A stretch of 64,000 bases of DNA from Pelomyxa schiedti (GCA_020536535.1 JAHLWZ010000222.1:62001-126000), one strand, 5' to 3'. Shown: positions 33,830-45,606, numbered from the stretch's first letter. A program made the numbers and translations. The notes: generated from the letters alone by a model not told the origin.

Positions 33830-35433
33830 ATGACGGACGAGAGCATCGTTTTGTGTGACGTGTGTCGTGCCGGCGCGGCTGTTCTCGTTTTAAGGGTTTG
33901 TGTATCTTTTCTGTTGGCTGGGTTTGTTTTCAAATGGGATTGTGGGTTGCGATAATTACACCAACACTAGGAGAGAAGAGCAAAAGAGGCTATCATTGAT
34001 GAACTTAAAGTACTTTTTTTTTATCTTTGTGATTTTCCTCCTGGTCTAATGGGTTTTTCTTCCTGTGTAGAGCAAAGTGGACTCACTGGAGTATAGTAAT
34101 AAATTGCTGCTTGGGAAAGTTAACCAACTAGTGGAAATGCTGAAGAAGGAACGTGCTGATGCCCAGACAGCTGCTGCAACAAGCAGTAATTTACTCTTGT
34201 ATTTCTTAGTATTATGATTAGTATACTCTCTGTTTCAGCTCCTCTCCACCGATTTTCTTCCCCTACCGCTATTTAACTTTTAGCAGTGGCTCGCCAGATG
34301 GAAATGAAGGCAAGAATGGAAGGGTGCACAAAGGAGGCAAATCTTCTTACCGACAAAATAATAATACTTGAATCGGAGAAGGAATCCCTCCACGGCCAAC
34401 TAGACACAATGAAGGAGCAAGTATGATTGGCTCACTTTATTTCTAAAACCTAACGTCTGCACTTTTTCTTAGCTTGGCGCAATGCAAAAAAGGGTGCAAG
34501 AAAACTCCACATCCTTACTGCAACAGCTTCAAGATGAAAAGAAGTTGCGGATGTCATTGGAAAAGACTTCCGCCACAACAACAAATTCCGTGCAGTGTGA
34601 AAAGGAACTGCGCTTGGCTGCACAAAGAGAAGTGGGCGAATTAAAAACTCGAATAGAACAACTGCAGCAACAGAACTCAAAACGAGACTCCATCATTGAA
34701 AAAATAGTTTCAGGGGAGAAGACACGACGGGCAGAACAGCAAGCGATTCAAGATAAAGTCACCTCCTTGGAAGCAGAACTGTGAGCTTTCTCCTTAAACT
34801 CGACTTGCATATTTTTTACTCACCATCCTCAACAGAAATGATAAAAATCTGACTATAGCACACCTTGAGGGTAGACTAAGTATCGCCGAAGGACTGCTGA
34901 ATGCCAGTGGGTCGGCAATGCAGCGCAAATCCAAGTCACTTCATATGCCAAAATCAAAACAACAACAACAACAAGATGAACCTCTCCCACCAATTGACAA
35001 TCTTCACCTCCAAACCCCAAGCGCCGGAGATGAAGCTTGGCACTCAACCAACAACCCAAACCAACATTCCACAATCCCTGGCGAACAAGCAAAGGTCAGT
35101 ATAACACACCTCTAAACTTAATTTCTACTATGACTTTAACCCTCTTCTTGGCTCTACTTCTCACCATTTCTTACATTCAGGTCACTGTCAGAGTGACACA
35201 AGACTTCACAGCTACATCCGAGGGTGAGATGTCATGTCTCGCTGGTGACATTCTTTTTGCTGAGGTAGAACAACCTTTTTCTCTATTCCCTTGGAATATT
35301 AACCAATACACAAAAAACCAAACGACTTCAGCCCTTCACTGAAGAAGAGGTCTGGGTACTGGCTAGAGGAGGACAAGCCTTTGGGATGGTACCTAGTGCT
35401 GTGTTGGAGATTCTATCTCTGGGTGATGATTGA
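33830..35433 (+). CDS. Coiled-coil protein with C-terminal SH3 domain
   Basis: ATG at 33830 gives MTDESIVLCDVCRAGAAVLV, then exons with heptads: SKVDSLEYSNKLLLGKVNQL, ARQMEMKARMEGCTKEANLL, QLQDEKKLRMSLEKTSAT, LKTRIEQLQQQNSKRDSIIE. A polar Gln-rich exon (KSKQQQQQDEPLPPIDNLHL) leads to an SH3: VTVRVTQDFTATSEGEMSCL, AGDILFAEVEQ, EEVWVLARGGQAFGMVPSAV, LEIL, ending LGDD before the stop at 35433. It resembles adaptor proteins that dimerise through a coiled coil and bind proline-rich ligands; many PxxP proteins are encoded nearby, but a pairing is only inference. The intron at 35096-35180 lies in the inverted repeat shared with the convergent R3H/G-patch gene. The start is 156 bases from the divergent VIT-VWA gene. 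Confidence 0.8.
35070..35164 (+). repeat. Inverted repeat arm A (95 bases), inside the coiled-coil/SH3 gene
   Basis: This segment, starting cacaatccctggcgaacaag and ending ggctctacttctcac, reads identically on the minus strand at 35616-35710. It holds the last 26 or so bases of an exon, the GT donor (gtcagtataa) and most of an intron. Confidence 0.9.
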
Positions 35434-35539
35434 TTGAGCTGATTGTTTTACTGTTTGGGATTGATTATTGTTGTAAAATTCTAAAGTTTATTGGTTGTCT
35501 ACATCTGGCCATAGTTACTGTGGGGAAAGGGGTTTGCTT

Positions 35540-38032
35540 TCAAAGCCCAATGCCTCCTTTTCCCTTGTGCACAATGCACCTTAGTGGTTCCATTGTACCT
35601 TGCTCCGCGGAACCTGTGAGAAGTAGAGCCAAGAAGAGGGTTAAAGTCATAGTAGAAATTAAGTTTAGAGGTGTGTTATACTGACCTTTGCTTGTTCGCC
35701 AGGGATTGTGAATGCTTTGTGTGAAATATCCAACAACAAGGGTAGTACACACCCAAGCCGCCTCCTGTCCAACCAAGTTTGCGTAGTAACTGTAGGCCTT
35801 TGTTTTCTTCACCCACAGGGGGCACACCCGCACCCACCTCTTCACCTGATTTTTTGCAAGTGTTAAAAAGTTGCTAGAAAAAAGGGATGCATTTACCATG
35901 AAATACTGTTGCAGTATCAGTCGGTTTTGCCCTGCTGTGCCTGGGCTCCAGCCGGGGCTTTGAGGTTCTTGTGTGCATGTTACGTGTTTCCCGGGGTTCT
36001 CGGCCTCTGTGTGGTCGAGGGGTTTCAGTGTTATGAGTAACCTTATTTAGAATTGCATGGTGTGGTACTGCTGAATACGATGTGCGTTCAATCATGGCAA
36101 ACCGGTGACGGCCTGAAGAAATTTGAGATAGATCATAGATTTGCGTTCACTCAACGATCTACCTGCACTCTGGAAACTGCACTCACATCCAAAGCTTTGA
36201 GCAAGCTTTTGCACTTGTTGCTGCCGCTTTTTTGAGGGCACCATAAACGCTATTCTTTTTTTTTTGTATTTGTTGTTAGTGTGAGTTCAGATTCAAAGAG
36301 AGGTACGGTTGAGGGTTAACATCTAATGTCAGTTTGGTCAACTGTTTGGCAATGCTATCGAGCTCCTTGTCATCTGCTGGGCCATGGCGCGAGCCCACTC
36401 CTTTTTTCCCTCTAGGGTGCGTAGCACCTCCGCGGCTAGACGATTTGGGTGCTTCACCTTTGGCCCTGGCCTGATTTCTTTCCGGTGTGTGCCGTGAACT
36501 CCTCGAGCTCGACTTCGTTGAACGTGAATTTGTCTCTGTATGCCTATCTTTGTGAGGTCCATGATCATGGGTTTTGGTTGGTTTGGTGGGTATAGTCCGT
36601 GCACCTAGGCTCAGTTAAGAATGTTCCAAGGGGAAAAAATTGTATAGAAAGCAAAACGGAAAAAAGGTGCAGGCAGGTAACAAGGGAACTTCAACGTATA
36701 ACACGCCACAAAGAGGCTGCTGCCTTCATTTTTTGGAGTTCGCCTGGGCATTTTCGTAAAATCTGCATTGAGAATACTGTGGAATACTTCTTCCCTCTCT
36801 TGTTCATTTGCTGCAGCACTCCAAGGCAGAAAATTGTTGTCTTGTTCCTCACCTGCGCTGTTGATAGGAATTTCACCAACTCTTTCTTCTGATTCACTAT
36901 CTGAGTCCTGCGTCAAATCAGAGTCATCTGTGTTACTGCTACTGTCCTCTGACTTGGAATATTCCTCTCCAGTCCCGAACTCCTCTGATTCAGTATCTTC
37001 ACTCGGTGCCTCGTTATCTTCATCTTCATTTTCATCTTCATCACCATTCTCTGAGTCACTGCCTTCCACTTTGTGGAAATCATTTATGACCCCCGTCTCA
37101 ATTGAGGTAGTTTTTGTAGAGCCCTCAATCTCTTGAAGTGTGTTCTCTGAATCACTGAACTCCCCAACAATTTCAACTTCTTCACTGTCACTGGAAGGAT
37201 CACATGGAATATGAAGAGAAGGAAAAACAGGAGGCATCACTCCTCGGTCAGGCAGATGAGGGTCGGCGGGCATAACGTCATTTGCCACTTGTGATGTCAG
37301 AGCAGGAATGGTGGATGCGGAATCCTGAGAACTCGGGTGTGGGGCAGTAACCTTGAGAGTATTTGGGGAAATCTGTGTTGTGAGTACCTGGAGAGTACTT
37401 GATGAAGAAACTTCGGCTGTGACAGTTGTTGAGGGGAGAGGAATGACTGGTACTGACACAGCAGAAGGTCTATCTATTGTAACTGGACATGTGTCCAAAA
37501 CATTGTTCAAAGATGCCTCAGCCTGTGAAAGACATTCCAAAAGAGGTCCATCCTTAGGTGGCACAAATGTGACCTGACTATCCAGCCGGTGTGTAATCCT
37601 TGAATTAGGGGGTTCAACTTTGTTGTCTCTTTTTGGTGAATGGATTGTCGGCTGCGGTTGACTCTTCATAGCAGTCCGGAGCTCCTTACTTACTTTTCTA
37701 CACGAAAACGAAGAGAAGGTAACAAAAAAAAAGACATAGAGAGGAAAAACGTAAAAGAGCACGGGGGTTTGTTAGTATTCAACCAAAAAAAAACGGGGGA
37801 GAAAACCAGTCGCATTTACGGCTAAAGTAGTAGCGTACTTGTACTGCGCCTCTGCTGCCTCGATCTCCTGCCATTTTTTCCAAGTTTGCTCGTCCCAATC
37901 CTCGCACCCTTGGTCGATTCCCCCACGTCCAGGGAATGCTGCCTTCAACTGGCCCACTTGGGCCCGCAATTGCTCCCGTCTCTCGCTCAGTCTCCGCACC
38001 TCGTCTGGTGCGGCGTCAATGTCGTCGCCCAT
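35540..38032 (-). CDS. R3H and G-patch domain RNA-binding protein (Sqs1-like layout)
   Basis: ATG at 38032 gives MGDDIDAAPDEVRRLSERRE, a short helical region, then a long exon that is Ser/Thr-rich and strongly acidic (GDEDENEDEDNEAPSEDTES). An Arg/Ser-rich exon follows (SRSTKSSSRSSRHTPERN). Next comes KKRQQQVQKLAQSFG and RHRFAMIERTSYSAV, which fit an R3H domain weakly. A G-patch is assembled over three exons: NKGLQLLRKLGWTGGGLG, then HSQSLANKQR, then GSAEQGTMEPLRCIVHKG and KGGIGL before the stop at 35540. G-patch proteins activate DEAH helicases in splicing and ribosome assembly. The last intron and its upstream exon end are the 95 bases that recur inverted in the neighbouring gene. The G-patch call is firm, the R3H call moderate. 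Confidence 0.75.
35616..35710 (-). repeat. Inverted repeat arm B (95 bases), inside the R3H/G-patch gene
   Basis: Perfect inverted copy of arm A, 451 bases downstream. Here it carries the exon end HSQSLANKQR, its GT donor and the intron up to the acceptor region of the last G-patch exon. Confidence 0.9.
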
Positions 38033-38158
38033 CAGGCGAGTTTAATTTCTGATTTGGAAATTGGATTCTGTTTCCGGGTTTTGAAATCTAGTGGATACAA
38101 GAACTTTGTTTTTTAAAAGACATAGTACAAGAACCAGTTGTATGTTCTGAAGGGTTTG

Positions 38159-40005
38159 TTAGGATGACGAAGAGGGTGGAAAAATGAAGTTCTTGAGGGG
38201 TGGTTTCTTGGAGTCTGTGATGAATGACCACACATCACAGACTCTGGGGAAGTGAGTTATACTGTATTCCATTAAATCAGTGAGTTCTTGTGCAACTGTG
38301 GCTTTCCCGAATGAGGAAAATAGCAGAATTTTACCAGCTGCCTCGGCTGCCATCCACTATTGGGAACACGTGTTAGGTTTGTTCTATTTGAGTTTTTGTT
38401 TATATGAAAACCTGTTGTAGGAACTTTAAATAGAGGTCACCCCCCTTTATAAAATGTAAGTAAAAACAAAAAAGATGCAAAGGGGAAACAAACAAATGCA
38501 CCGCATCCCCATGCTCCAGTACTGACAAGAGAATTGTGTGGTGGAATTGAGGGAATGCCAGAAAAGCCAATAAAAGCTTTGTCAAGGTCTCTTTGAATAT
38601 TGGGTACCAAAAATTGCCCACCCATCACCGCATCAATAGCCACAACTTGTGAAGGTGTACCGCTGTACCTATGAGTTTCAAAATTTGGGAACAGGACACC
38701 TGGTATGAGGATTATTCCCTTTTCCCAGTAGTATGAGAAAATAACCTTCAAAAGTAAACGATGATGCATATCCACTGTATTTCATGTATTGCCTCGCTCC
38801 AGCCATAAATATTGCCTCATTTGCCCACATTGTTTGAGAAAAGTAGAGACCCAAGAAGAGAAATGGCCTCACAGAAAACAAAACTTCTTCTTGAGTTGCC
38901 GAACAGGTAACAGTTGCAATGTGCAAATCTTCATTGGCAAAGTCAATAAATATTCCAGCATCTGGAGCTTCCATTCGTTCAGAATGAATCTGAACAGTTT
39001 TTTTGTTGAGTGGTAATGTGCAAGAGTTCCATGCCGGACACCCCTCACTTGGAACGTAATTACGGAAAAATGTAATATCCTCTTTTTCAGATGTGAGAAG
39101 AGTATTGATAAGGGGCTAACCTGTTGTAAAAGTTTCAGGGAATGCTGTGGCAAGATAAAATACAGCTAGAAAACATTTAAGTCTCTCTGTTCCAATAGTG
39201 CTCTCCCTTCCATAGACACTAAGCCAATCCAATACTCCCCACCGCCCACGTTTGGCCTGAAAAGAAAGTATTAAGCAACAAAGAGGGGCCAGATCAACGA
39301 ACCTTTGATACATATACAATATTATTGCACAAAAATGAGTTAGCCAGTAAAGAGAGACAGGCAGGCCCAGTGAACTTTAGAGTAGTTTGGTAACCAGACG
39401 CTAACACAGGAATACCCCCAGAATAGCCACAAGCAGTCATATATTCTGGTAGCTGCAGTGCTAGCTTTTGTATGACGGGCATTACATCACTCCAGAATCT
39501 AGGACAAGGTACATTCTCCCTTGCCGTTGTACTAACTTCCACTGTGGATGTCACTGCAGAACTAGCAGTAGTGGGCATGGATGTTGGTGTGGAATCAGAG
39601 GTGGTGGGAACAGTGACAGATGAACAGTTCCACCATTTGTTTTGATTTGATTCCATCCATAAAATGGCATGCTCCAAACCTGGCAGTGACTCTACTGAAT
39701 CCACACGGTTTCTCCCAAAGATATTCATTGGCGGCGGTGGTGATGTGTGCTTATGCAAAGCAAGTATCTCTGAAGATAACCTGCAAAAATAGTACACCAT
39801 GGTAACCAAACAACCAGAAGATAATGGAACAAGAAAGAAAAGTAATTTTCCTAAAATTAGGCCGGCAAGCACAACATACAACGCACTGCTCGAAATTGCA
39901 AATAGGTTTTCCCATTTCAGAAACGAAAAAATTCCAGTGCTTCGTTGAGCACTGTGGCATCAACGGAGGATGTTGTTGAGCCGTCCCACAAGTAGAAGTC
40001 GCCAT
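38159..40005 (-). CDS. Poly(ADP-ribose) glycohydrolase (PARG)-like protein
   Basis: ATG at 40005 gives MATSTCGTAQQHPPLMPQCS. Exons give FWSDVMPVIQKLALQLPEYM, LKFTGPACLSLLANSFLCNN, ERLKCFLAVFYLATAF, then the catalytic region IFIDFANEDLHIATVTCSAT followed by QEEVLFSVRP, NEAIFMAGARQYMKYSGYAS, QVVAIDAVMGGQF, TGAWGCGAF spliced to GGDLYLKFLQQ, and EAAGKILLFSSFGKATVAQE. This is the domain order of PARG. The family signature GGG followed by QEE keeps the catalytic glutamates, but the three glycines are HIA at the same spacing. PARG removes poly(ADP-ribose) from proteins. Loss of GGG may weaken or abolish activity. The stop is at 38159. It lies head-to-head with the next gene, 261 bases apart. Confidence 0.8.
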
Positions 40006-40266
40006 GCCACAAATCCCAGGTTTTTAAGACTGTGTCTCTTGTACTTGTGCCCCAACCAACGTGGATTCCACCGGTACGAGAAAACGAAAAAAGATCGGCG
40101 CGTGCTTTTTCGCTGCTGTTTCGTTCGCCCCTTTTGAAAATCATCAAACACTGAACAAAACCAATGGGGGTTATTATTACCACCATTGGCCCATTGCCTA
40201 TCAACGGCAACACCACCGGCCGCCGCGCAACAACAACAACACCAACTACTGCAACATCCTCACGTG

Positions 40267-42115
40267 ATGGAAACATCATCCACTGCAACTGCAACAACAC
40301 CAACACTTACGTCTAGGACGCACCTCTCCCCTCCCCAATCGCCGTCGCAGCTCCCATCATCGCCTTCCCCACAATTGCACCACCAACACCATTCCCGCGC
40401 CGTGGCCTCGCCGTCGCCGTCGTCCTCGCACTCCACGCATCGAAGCACCGGGAGCTTACCTCCTGGCTCGGCTCATTCCCCCCATTCCCAATCTCAGCCG
40501 CCGGCACTGCCGCAGTCGCACCAACTTGGGCGGGTCGGGCACACTTCCGCGTTCACGAGGACGACGCCTTCTTCATCTTTGTCGTCTCGGTCGTCTTCGT
40601 CGTCGTCGTCCGCGGAATCTTACTTGTCTCCTCCCGCTCCCCCTCCCATTATTGAATCCCAGCAGCACTCGCGCTCCAGCACTCCCACTCGTATTACTTC
40701 CACCCCGTCGGCCGCCGCCACTCCCACCACGGCACCGTCCCCCCAGTCCCCATCATCTTTTTTCAATCCTCCTCTCCCTTCCACTTCAACACCCTCGTCA
40801 CCCGGCTCCTCTTCTTTGAATTCATTGGGCAATTTACCACCACTCCCGCAGTCACAGTCACAGCCACAATCCCAATCCCATCATTTATCCACACCCACAA
40901 CACCCTCTCATGGGGTCTCCAGGCGCGCAGCTGAGGCGCCTTCGAGCCTGACTGTATCTGAAGCTTCAATTCGACCAAGGTCCAGGTCGGCTTCATATAC
41001 ACCGACTTTGCCGTCACCCAACTTGGTTGGTGAGATAGATGGTATGTAACCTTCACTTACTGTGAAAAAAATTGCTGAAATAAGAATGTGATAGGTTCAG
41101 TGTCCAAACATAGGCATAGAACTGTAGCTGTTGAACCAAAGAAGAGCTTATTAAAATCCGGCCTTCCCACTCCCAGTTCAAGTCTGGAAGGCATACAGTC
41201 ACCCCAATTACTCACTATTACACCCCAGTCTGCATCCCCTCCTAGGTCTTCTTCTCGCCCCACTTCTCCTCTCACAATGTCAAGTCAAACACCTGCGCCT
41301 CCCGTTTTGCCATTTTCTCCACCGCCACCTCTTCTTCCTCCTGCCTTACCTTCTCCTTCTTTTGCTGCACTTCCTGCACTTCCGCAACCATCACCCCCAC
41401 CTTCAATGACTCCTTTGCTTCCCGGTTTGCCTCCATCACCACCACACCACTCCACTGTAGAACGCGCATCACCTCAGATATCAACTACCACAGGGCCAGA
41501 GGAACCTTTCTGCGATGGAGCTTCTGTCGACTCATTGATGTCTGCTTTATACGAGTCGATGTCGTTCCTTCCTGGTTTCTTGTAGTTACTCCTAGTTTAC
41601 CAACTCACTGTTTCACAGGAGAAACGCCGGACTGGGACAGACTAAAGAGTCTTTTTGTAATGCATAAATCCATCATATCAGTTGTGGATCAAGTCATGTC
41701 TGTTGCCGAGTTTTTGGCCGCCACAAAAGCCGTTGTGGAGCACCCAGTTTATGCAAAAGGCTATCTTGAGGTATTTTACAAAAGCGAATGCTTCTGTTCA
41801 CCTTTTTTTTTTAAAGGTGGAACTGGCACGTAGAATGGAAGTGTTTGGGAATATGGCACAAGTATTTAGCACGTATGAGGCAAGAAAGCTGCCCGAAAAT
41901 CCTATTGCAATAGGTACATTTCCATTCCTCTTTGAGACAAATTCATAACAAGCCGGAAAAAAGGAATCAACAGTGTACAACTTATTAAGATGCAAGGAAG
42001 GTGGTGGATTCTCTCACTTGCATCTGATGTGGAGTCTAGTGAGAACAAACTCCCATCAAGATACCTTCCCTCATCTTTGCTAACATCAGAAATACAACCC
42101 CCCTGTAAAAATTAA
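40267..42115 (+). CDS. Low-complexity Ser/Pro protein with C-terminal NTF2/SnoaL-like domain
   Basis: ATG at 40267 gives METSSTATATTPTLTSRTHL and about 400 residues of Ser/Pro/Gln/Thr-rich sequence, interrupted near 41.1 kb by KHRHRTVAVEPKKSLLKSGL. The final exons are ordinary globular protein: SALYESMSFLPG spliced to ETPDWDRLKSLFVMHKSIIS, VAEFLAATKAVVEHP, ELARRMEVFGNMAQVFSTYE, INSVQLIKMQGRWWILSLAS, ending at 42115. The DWDRL, FGxMAQVxSTYE, GINSxQL and RWWILSL elements match NTF2-like/SnoaL folds. Such domains are small binding or enzyme modules. The disordered arm may dock SH3 or WW proteins. The phase of the splice before ETPDW was chosen because it alone keeps the frame open. Confidence 0.65.
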
Positions 42116-42154
42116 AGAGAGTGCATGAAAAACAAAACATTCAAACTCACCAAT

Positions 42155-42625
42155 CTATTGGCAACTGAGGACCGAGAGTTTAAGATCACCAGAGATCAAA
42201 CTCCCAAAGCCCTGCTTACTTGCCTTTGGGTTGTTGGGATCTGAACAAAGGCTGATATAACCAAAAGCTATCGAGTTCCACCTCAGAGAAAAGATCCCCT
42301 GCGTCTGCTCCCGTTCTGTGCCAATCTTTTGTACCCCTTTGTGCACAACAAAGAATTGTGGGTCAACAAAAAGTGGTCAGAGGGACTTGGGTCTCCTCAG
42401 TCAATAAGTTAAGACTCATGCTCATATTTTTGATATCATCACCCCGAAGTCTCTTCCCGCCAGCCGTCGGGTCAACACCCAACCACGGAAACCACAAATC
42501 TCACACTTGTGGGAACTGGTTTGAAATTCGGAACGTACCCCGACAGCCTCTTCGTCTAACCTTGGTCCGCGAACGAAGAGGGAACAAAAAGAAAGAAAAA
42601 AAACAAACGAATGGTCACAGGACAT
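42155..42625 (-). CDS. Small unrecognised protein
   Basis: Three short exons join into a plausible frame: LWFPWLGVDPTAGGKRL, RGDDIKNMSMSLNLLTEET, QVPLTTFW, then VQKIGTEREQTQGIFSLRWN, SIAFGYISLCSDPNNPKASK and a stop at 42155. The introns have GT-AG ends and are about 31-45 bases. The first exon and start codon are uncertain; an ATG at 42625 is the best candidate. I recognise no family. It is convergent with the preceding gene (stop to stop 40 bases) and begins about 30 bases from the divergent membrane-protein gene, which suggests a shared promoter. It could instead be 5' leader or non-coding sequence. Confidence 0.35.
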
Positions 42626-42652
42626 TGAGGTGACACATAACAACCCAACGAT

Positions 42653-43741
42653 ATGGAGACGAGTGAGCTATCAGTGTTTCCGGGTTCAGTGGCTTCAACG
42701 TCCAACGATACAGCATCGTCAGATCCCTTTGATTCAAACTGGTCAAACCCACGTAGTCTCCTACTTTTTTTTCTTTTGGTTTTGCTTTTCTTGGACCTAT
42801 GACGGAATAGTTGTTGGAGGAATTGGCGTTGGAGTGTACACGTGCATGCTGGTGGCTTGTTGTTTGTGCGGAGTATGGTCAAATTACAAGACAAAGAAAC
42901 TGCTACTTTCTGTTTCGAATTTCTTCTACTTGAGCTTGGCAACACTGTGCATATGTGAGGCAAATACCACTTTCACCTTCCCCGGAATTCACCTGTGATT
43001 TGGACTGCTTTCTAATTTGGTTTTCAGTGAGAATTGTATGGTTTGCTCTACACATTGTAGAGCAAGGGGACCATTGGTACACATATCTTCTTGGAAGTCT
43101 GGCTCTTTCTGTTTTCTTCACAAACTTCACTCTCATTATCACATTTTGGTTTGTGCTCGCTTTTTTATTTTATTATTTACTATTTATCTCTTCATCTCGT
43201 GTAGGGCTGAACAGTACCGCTTTACGTACTGTAATCCAAATTCCACTGTATTTTTGCCTCACTTGAAGTGGATCTTCATTATATCAAATGCTGTAATATA
43301 CATTTTTGCTATCATGGCAGTCTTTCTCAACATATACTTGACATTACCATATTTATCAGAGTTCCCTTTCTTCCGGCTTGTCTGTGTGTTGTCATGTTAT
43401 AAAAATCAAACTGATCTGTTCACAGTTACGACAGTGATGGCTATCATACTGCTTGCCCTTGGTTTCAAGCTTCTTCAACAACAAAGGAAGAGCCTTTGGT
43501 ATGACCCCGATAGAATGCGTGAGATACGGAAGGTTGTTTTCTCTCAAACCAAGAAAAACTAACACTAAATATAAAGATAATAGTGACTGTATCCATATTT
43601 GTAATCTTCTTTTTGACCCAACTTGTTGTGGCACTGATACCGGCAAACATATACTTTTTCCCATCTTTGTTATACTACTTTTTGGAATACTGGCTCCCTG
43701 AAATTGTTGTCAGTGTCACACAACGTGTGTACCCCTTCTAG
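42653..43741 (+). CDS. Multi-pass membrane protein, THH1/TOM1/TOM3 (GPR137)-like
   Basis: ATG at 42653 gives METSELSVFPGSVASTSNDT with probable N-glycosylation sites, then membrane spans: YDGIVVGGIGVGVYTCMLVA, VSNFFYLSLATLCICEA, IVWFALHIVEQGDHWYTYLL, LALSVFFTNFTLIITFW, PHLKWIFIISNAVIYIFAIM, VMAIILLALGFKLLQQQ, FVIFFLTQLVVALIPANIYF. A conserved-looking loop YDPDRMREIRKVV precedes the last spans, and the protein ends LPEIVVSVTQRVYPF at 43741 (TAG). Seven spans with an extracytosolic N-terminus and this loop fit the THH1/TOM1/TOM3 family, which sits on endosomal or lysosomal membranes in animals and vacuoles in plants. The family call is from overall layout, with moderate confidence. Four introns are inferred. 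Confidence 0.55.
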
Positions 43742-44370
43742 ACCCTCACTCATTTCTCACCCTGCCAAAGTCGTACTCCTGTCAACCTACCGGAACATTG
43801 AAAAAGAGGATAAAGACTTTGTAGAGCGGCTATGGTCTGACCAGTCAGGCCAGTATTGATTGATTCACACTGTTCATTCCACACACCACCTTTGTTTTTT
43901 TTGTAAGTACCCAACAGTTGGTGTGGCCCTACCACACCAAAACGAAAAACCCACTTTCAGTTTTTAAATTTCGCCTTTCTCACGTTCCGGTGCTCGCTAT
44001 TGCTCAATGAGAAGACACTGCACGCGCTGAGCTCAGTTCCCGGAACAACGATCAGATCAGAGCTCAGGACTTATTGGAAAAGGGGTTCCAGGAAAGCTCT
44101 ATATCAGTAACACCCAAAGACTCTCGCGAAGTCAGCAAGTTCAGTGAGACCAAAATGGTATAGCGTATTTACGCGATATGGTGCTATGGATATCCCGGTG
44201 CCTTTTTGCGGTACGCGGGATTTCTCCTTGTTTCGGTGCTTCAAGTAACAACACATCCACCCGGAAAGTTCCTTTCGCCTCGGGCTCAAAAATGCAGCTT
44301 TTTAGCGCTGTGAACTGAGGAAAAAATGACAAAATAATAAAAAAAAACCTAGCTAGACACCTACCACAAA
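43742..44370. other. Intergenic region, 629 bases
   Basis: Between the membrane-protein gene and the next plus-strand gene. A minus-strand open stretch at 44141-44416 (TALKSCIFEPEAKGTFRVDV) has protein-like composition but no start, partner exon or recognisable family. It runs into the promoter and start of the plus-strand gene. I see no tRNA, repeat or other element. Confidence 0.4.
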
Positions 44371-45606
44371 ATGAGTCGGGAGCAACCAACACAAAGTGTG
44401 CTTGTGCACAGACCAACTATCATCATTGACAAAGTAGTTCGTTCTCGTATCCCAGCAACGGTACGCGTTACAAAAGCCAAGTGTCAAAGTGTAACTGTTG
44501 ATTGCAGCTTACTGTCAGAGTGCAACAAGAATGGCGGTTGCAGTACAATGTTAGTGTAGCAGCCATATTTGAAGCAGTAAAAAACGCACAATTTTGCACA
44601 GCAGGAACTCAAACAGGTTCCTATCCAAAATGACCTACAATCCTTTACAATGCTCATACCTTTGGCAACACAGAAAAACTATGCTGGAAGTGCAACAAAG
44701 CAAACGGAAAAGTCGCGCAAGTCATCCAATTGGATGACAAACCTACACTAGAACAGTTCAGGGAGCGATATTCGTTCCAAGTGAAAGCCACATGCACATC
44801 ATCGAGGTTAGCGTGCTGTTGTGTTTGAGCTTTGTAGTTAATCTTCGAAATAAGGGATCACTTAAGCTGTGAACTTTCTGCTGTTGTGACATTCCCGAAT
44901 TGCCCTGATGCAATTGTGAGCCCCGCGTTTAATATCCGTAGCAGACAACCATGTACCTTTCTTTTATGTTTTATAGTGCATCCTAACCAAATCTCAGCCA
45001 AAAAAGCTGGGTCAAAACGGCCAAGGTCTCCGCGCGACATTCAAATTTCACCAACCATAGTAAATTCTTCGGAGAGCATTTTCAATACAAGTCCGCTCAC
45101 TCCTTCCACGCCAATCAAAACCCCTCCAGGTTAGAATTCCCAATCTGTACTATTGCATTAAGTTGACATTTTCCGCAGAGTGTTCTCCACTCCTTCCCAC
45201 ACAATCATGGAACAACACTTTACCGCCTTTGTCCAAGCTAGCTTCCCAAGAGCGGCCTATAGTAGTTAGACTTCTATTGATCCAATTGCCAAGAGCAGCC
45301 ACAGAAGCTGTTTTTCGAACTGTGATGAAAGACCTTGACTATGACGAAATGGGCATAGTGAATATAACACTTCACTGTTTGGATAGCGGCTTGACATCCA
45401 TTGCTAGTCAAGGCGTGGAACTTCCAAACGAAAGAAGCAACTACACATGCGTTGTAATGGCCACAACCTACAAGAGCGTGAATTTCTGGGGCGTTGGCAG
45501 AAGTAAAATGCTGGAACTGCTGACCAACAAATTACCCAACACACTGGAAACAGATCTGCTAGCCACTGGCATAGTCCAATTTTTGGCTGTGTTCACTAGC
45601 TGGTAA
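44371..45606 (+). CDS. Putative nuclear DNA-binding protein (unrecognised family)
   Basis: ATG at 44371 gives MSREQPTQSVLVHRPTIIID. Splicing joins LTVRVQQEWRLQYNVSVAAI, KLCWKCNKANGKVAQVIQLD, RERYSFQVKATCTSSR, HLSCELSAVVTFPNCPDAIV and SPAFNIRSRQ. These beta-rich segments ending in SPAFNIRSR look like an Ig-fold (Rel/STAT-type) DNA-binding region. Then comes a basic patch AKKAGSKRPRSPRDI (candidate nuclear signal), a Ser/Thr/Pro linker, and a second globular part RPIVVRLLLIQLPRAATEAV, MGIVNITLHCLDSGLTSIAS, ending AVFTSW at 45606. The architecture suggests a transcription factor, but I could not place it in a family. The stop could be avoided by a further intron near 45.6 kb, so the 3' end is provisional. 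Confidence 0.5.
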
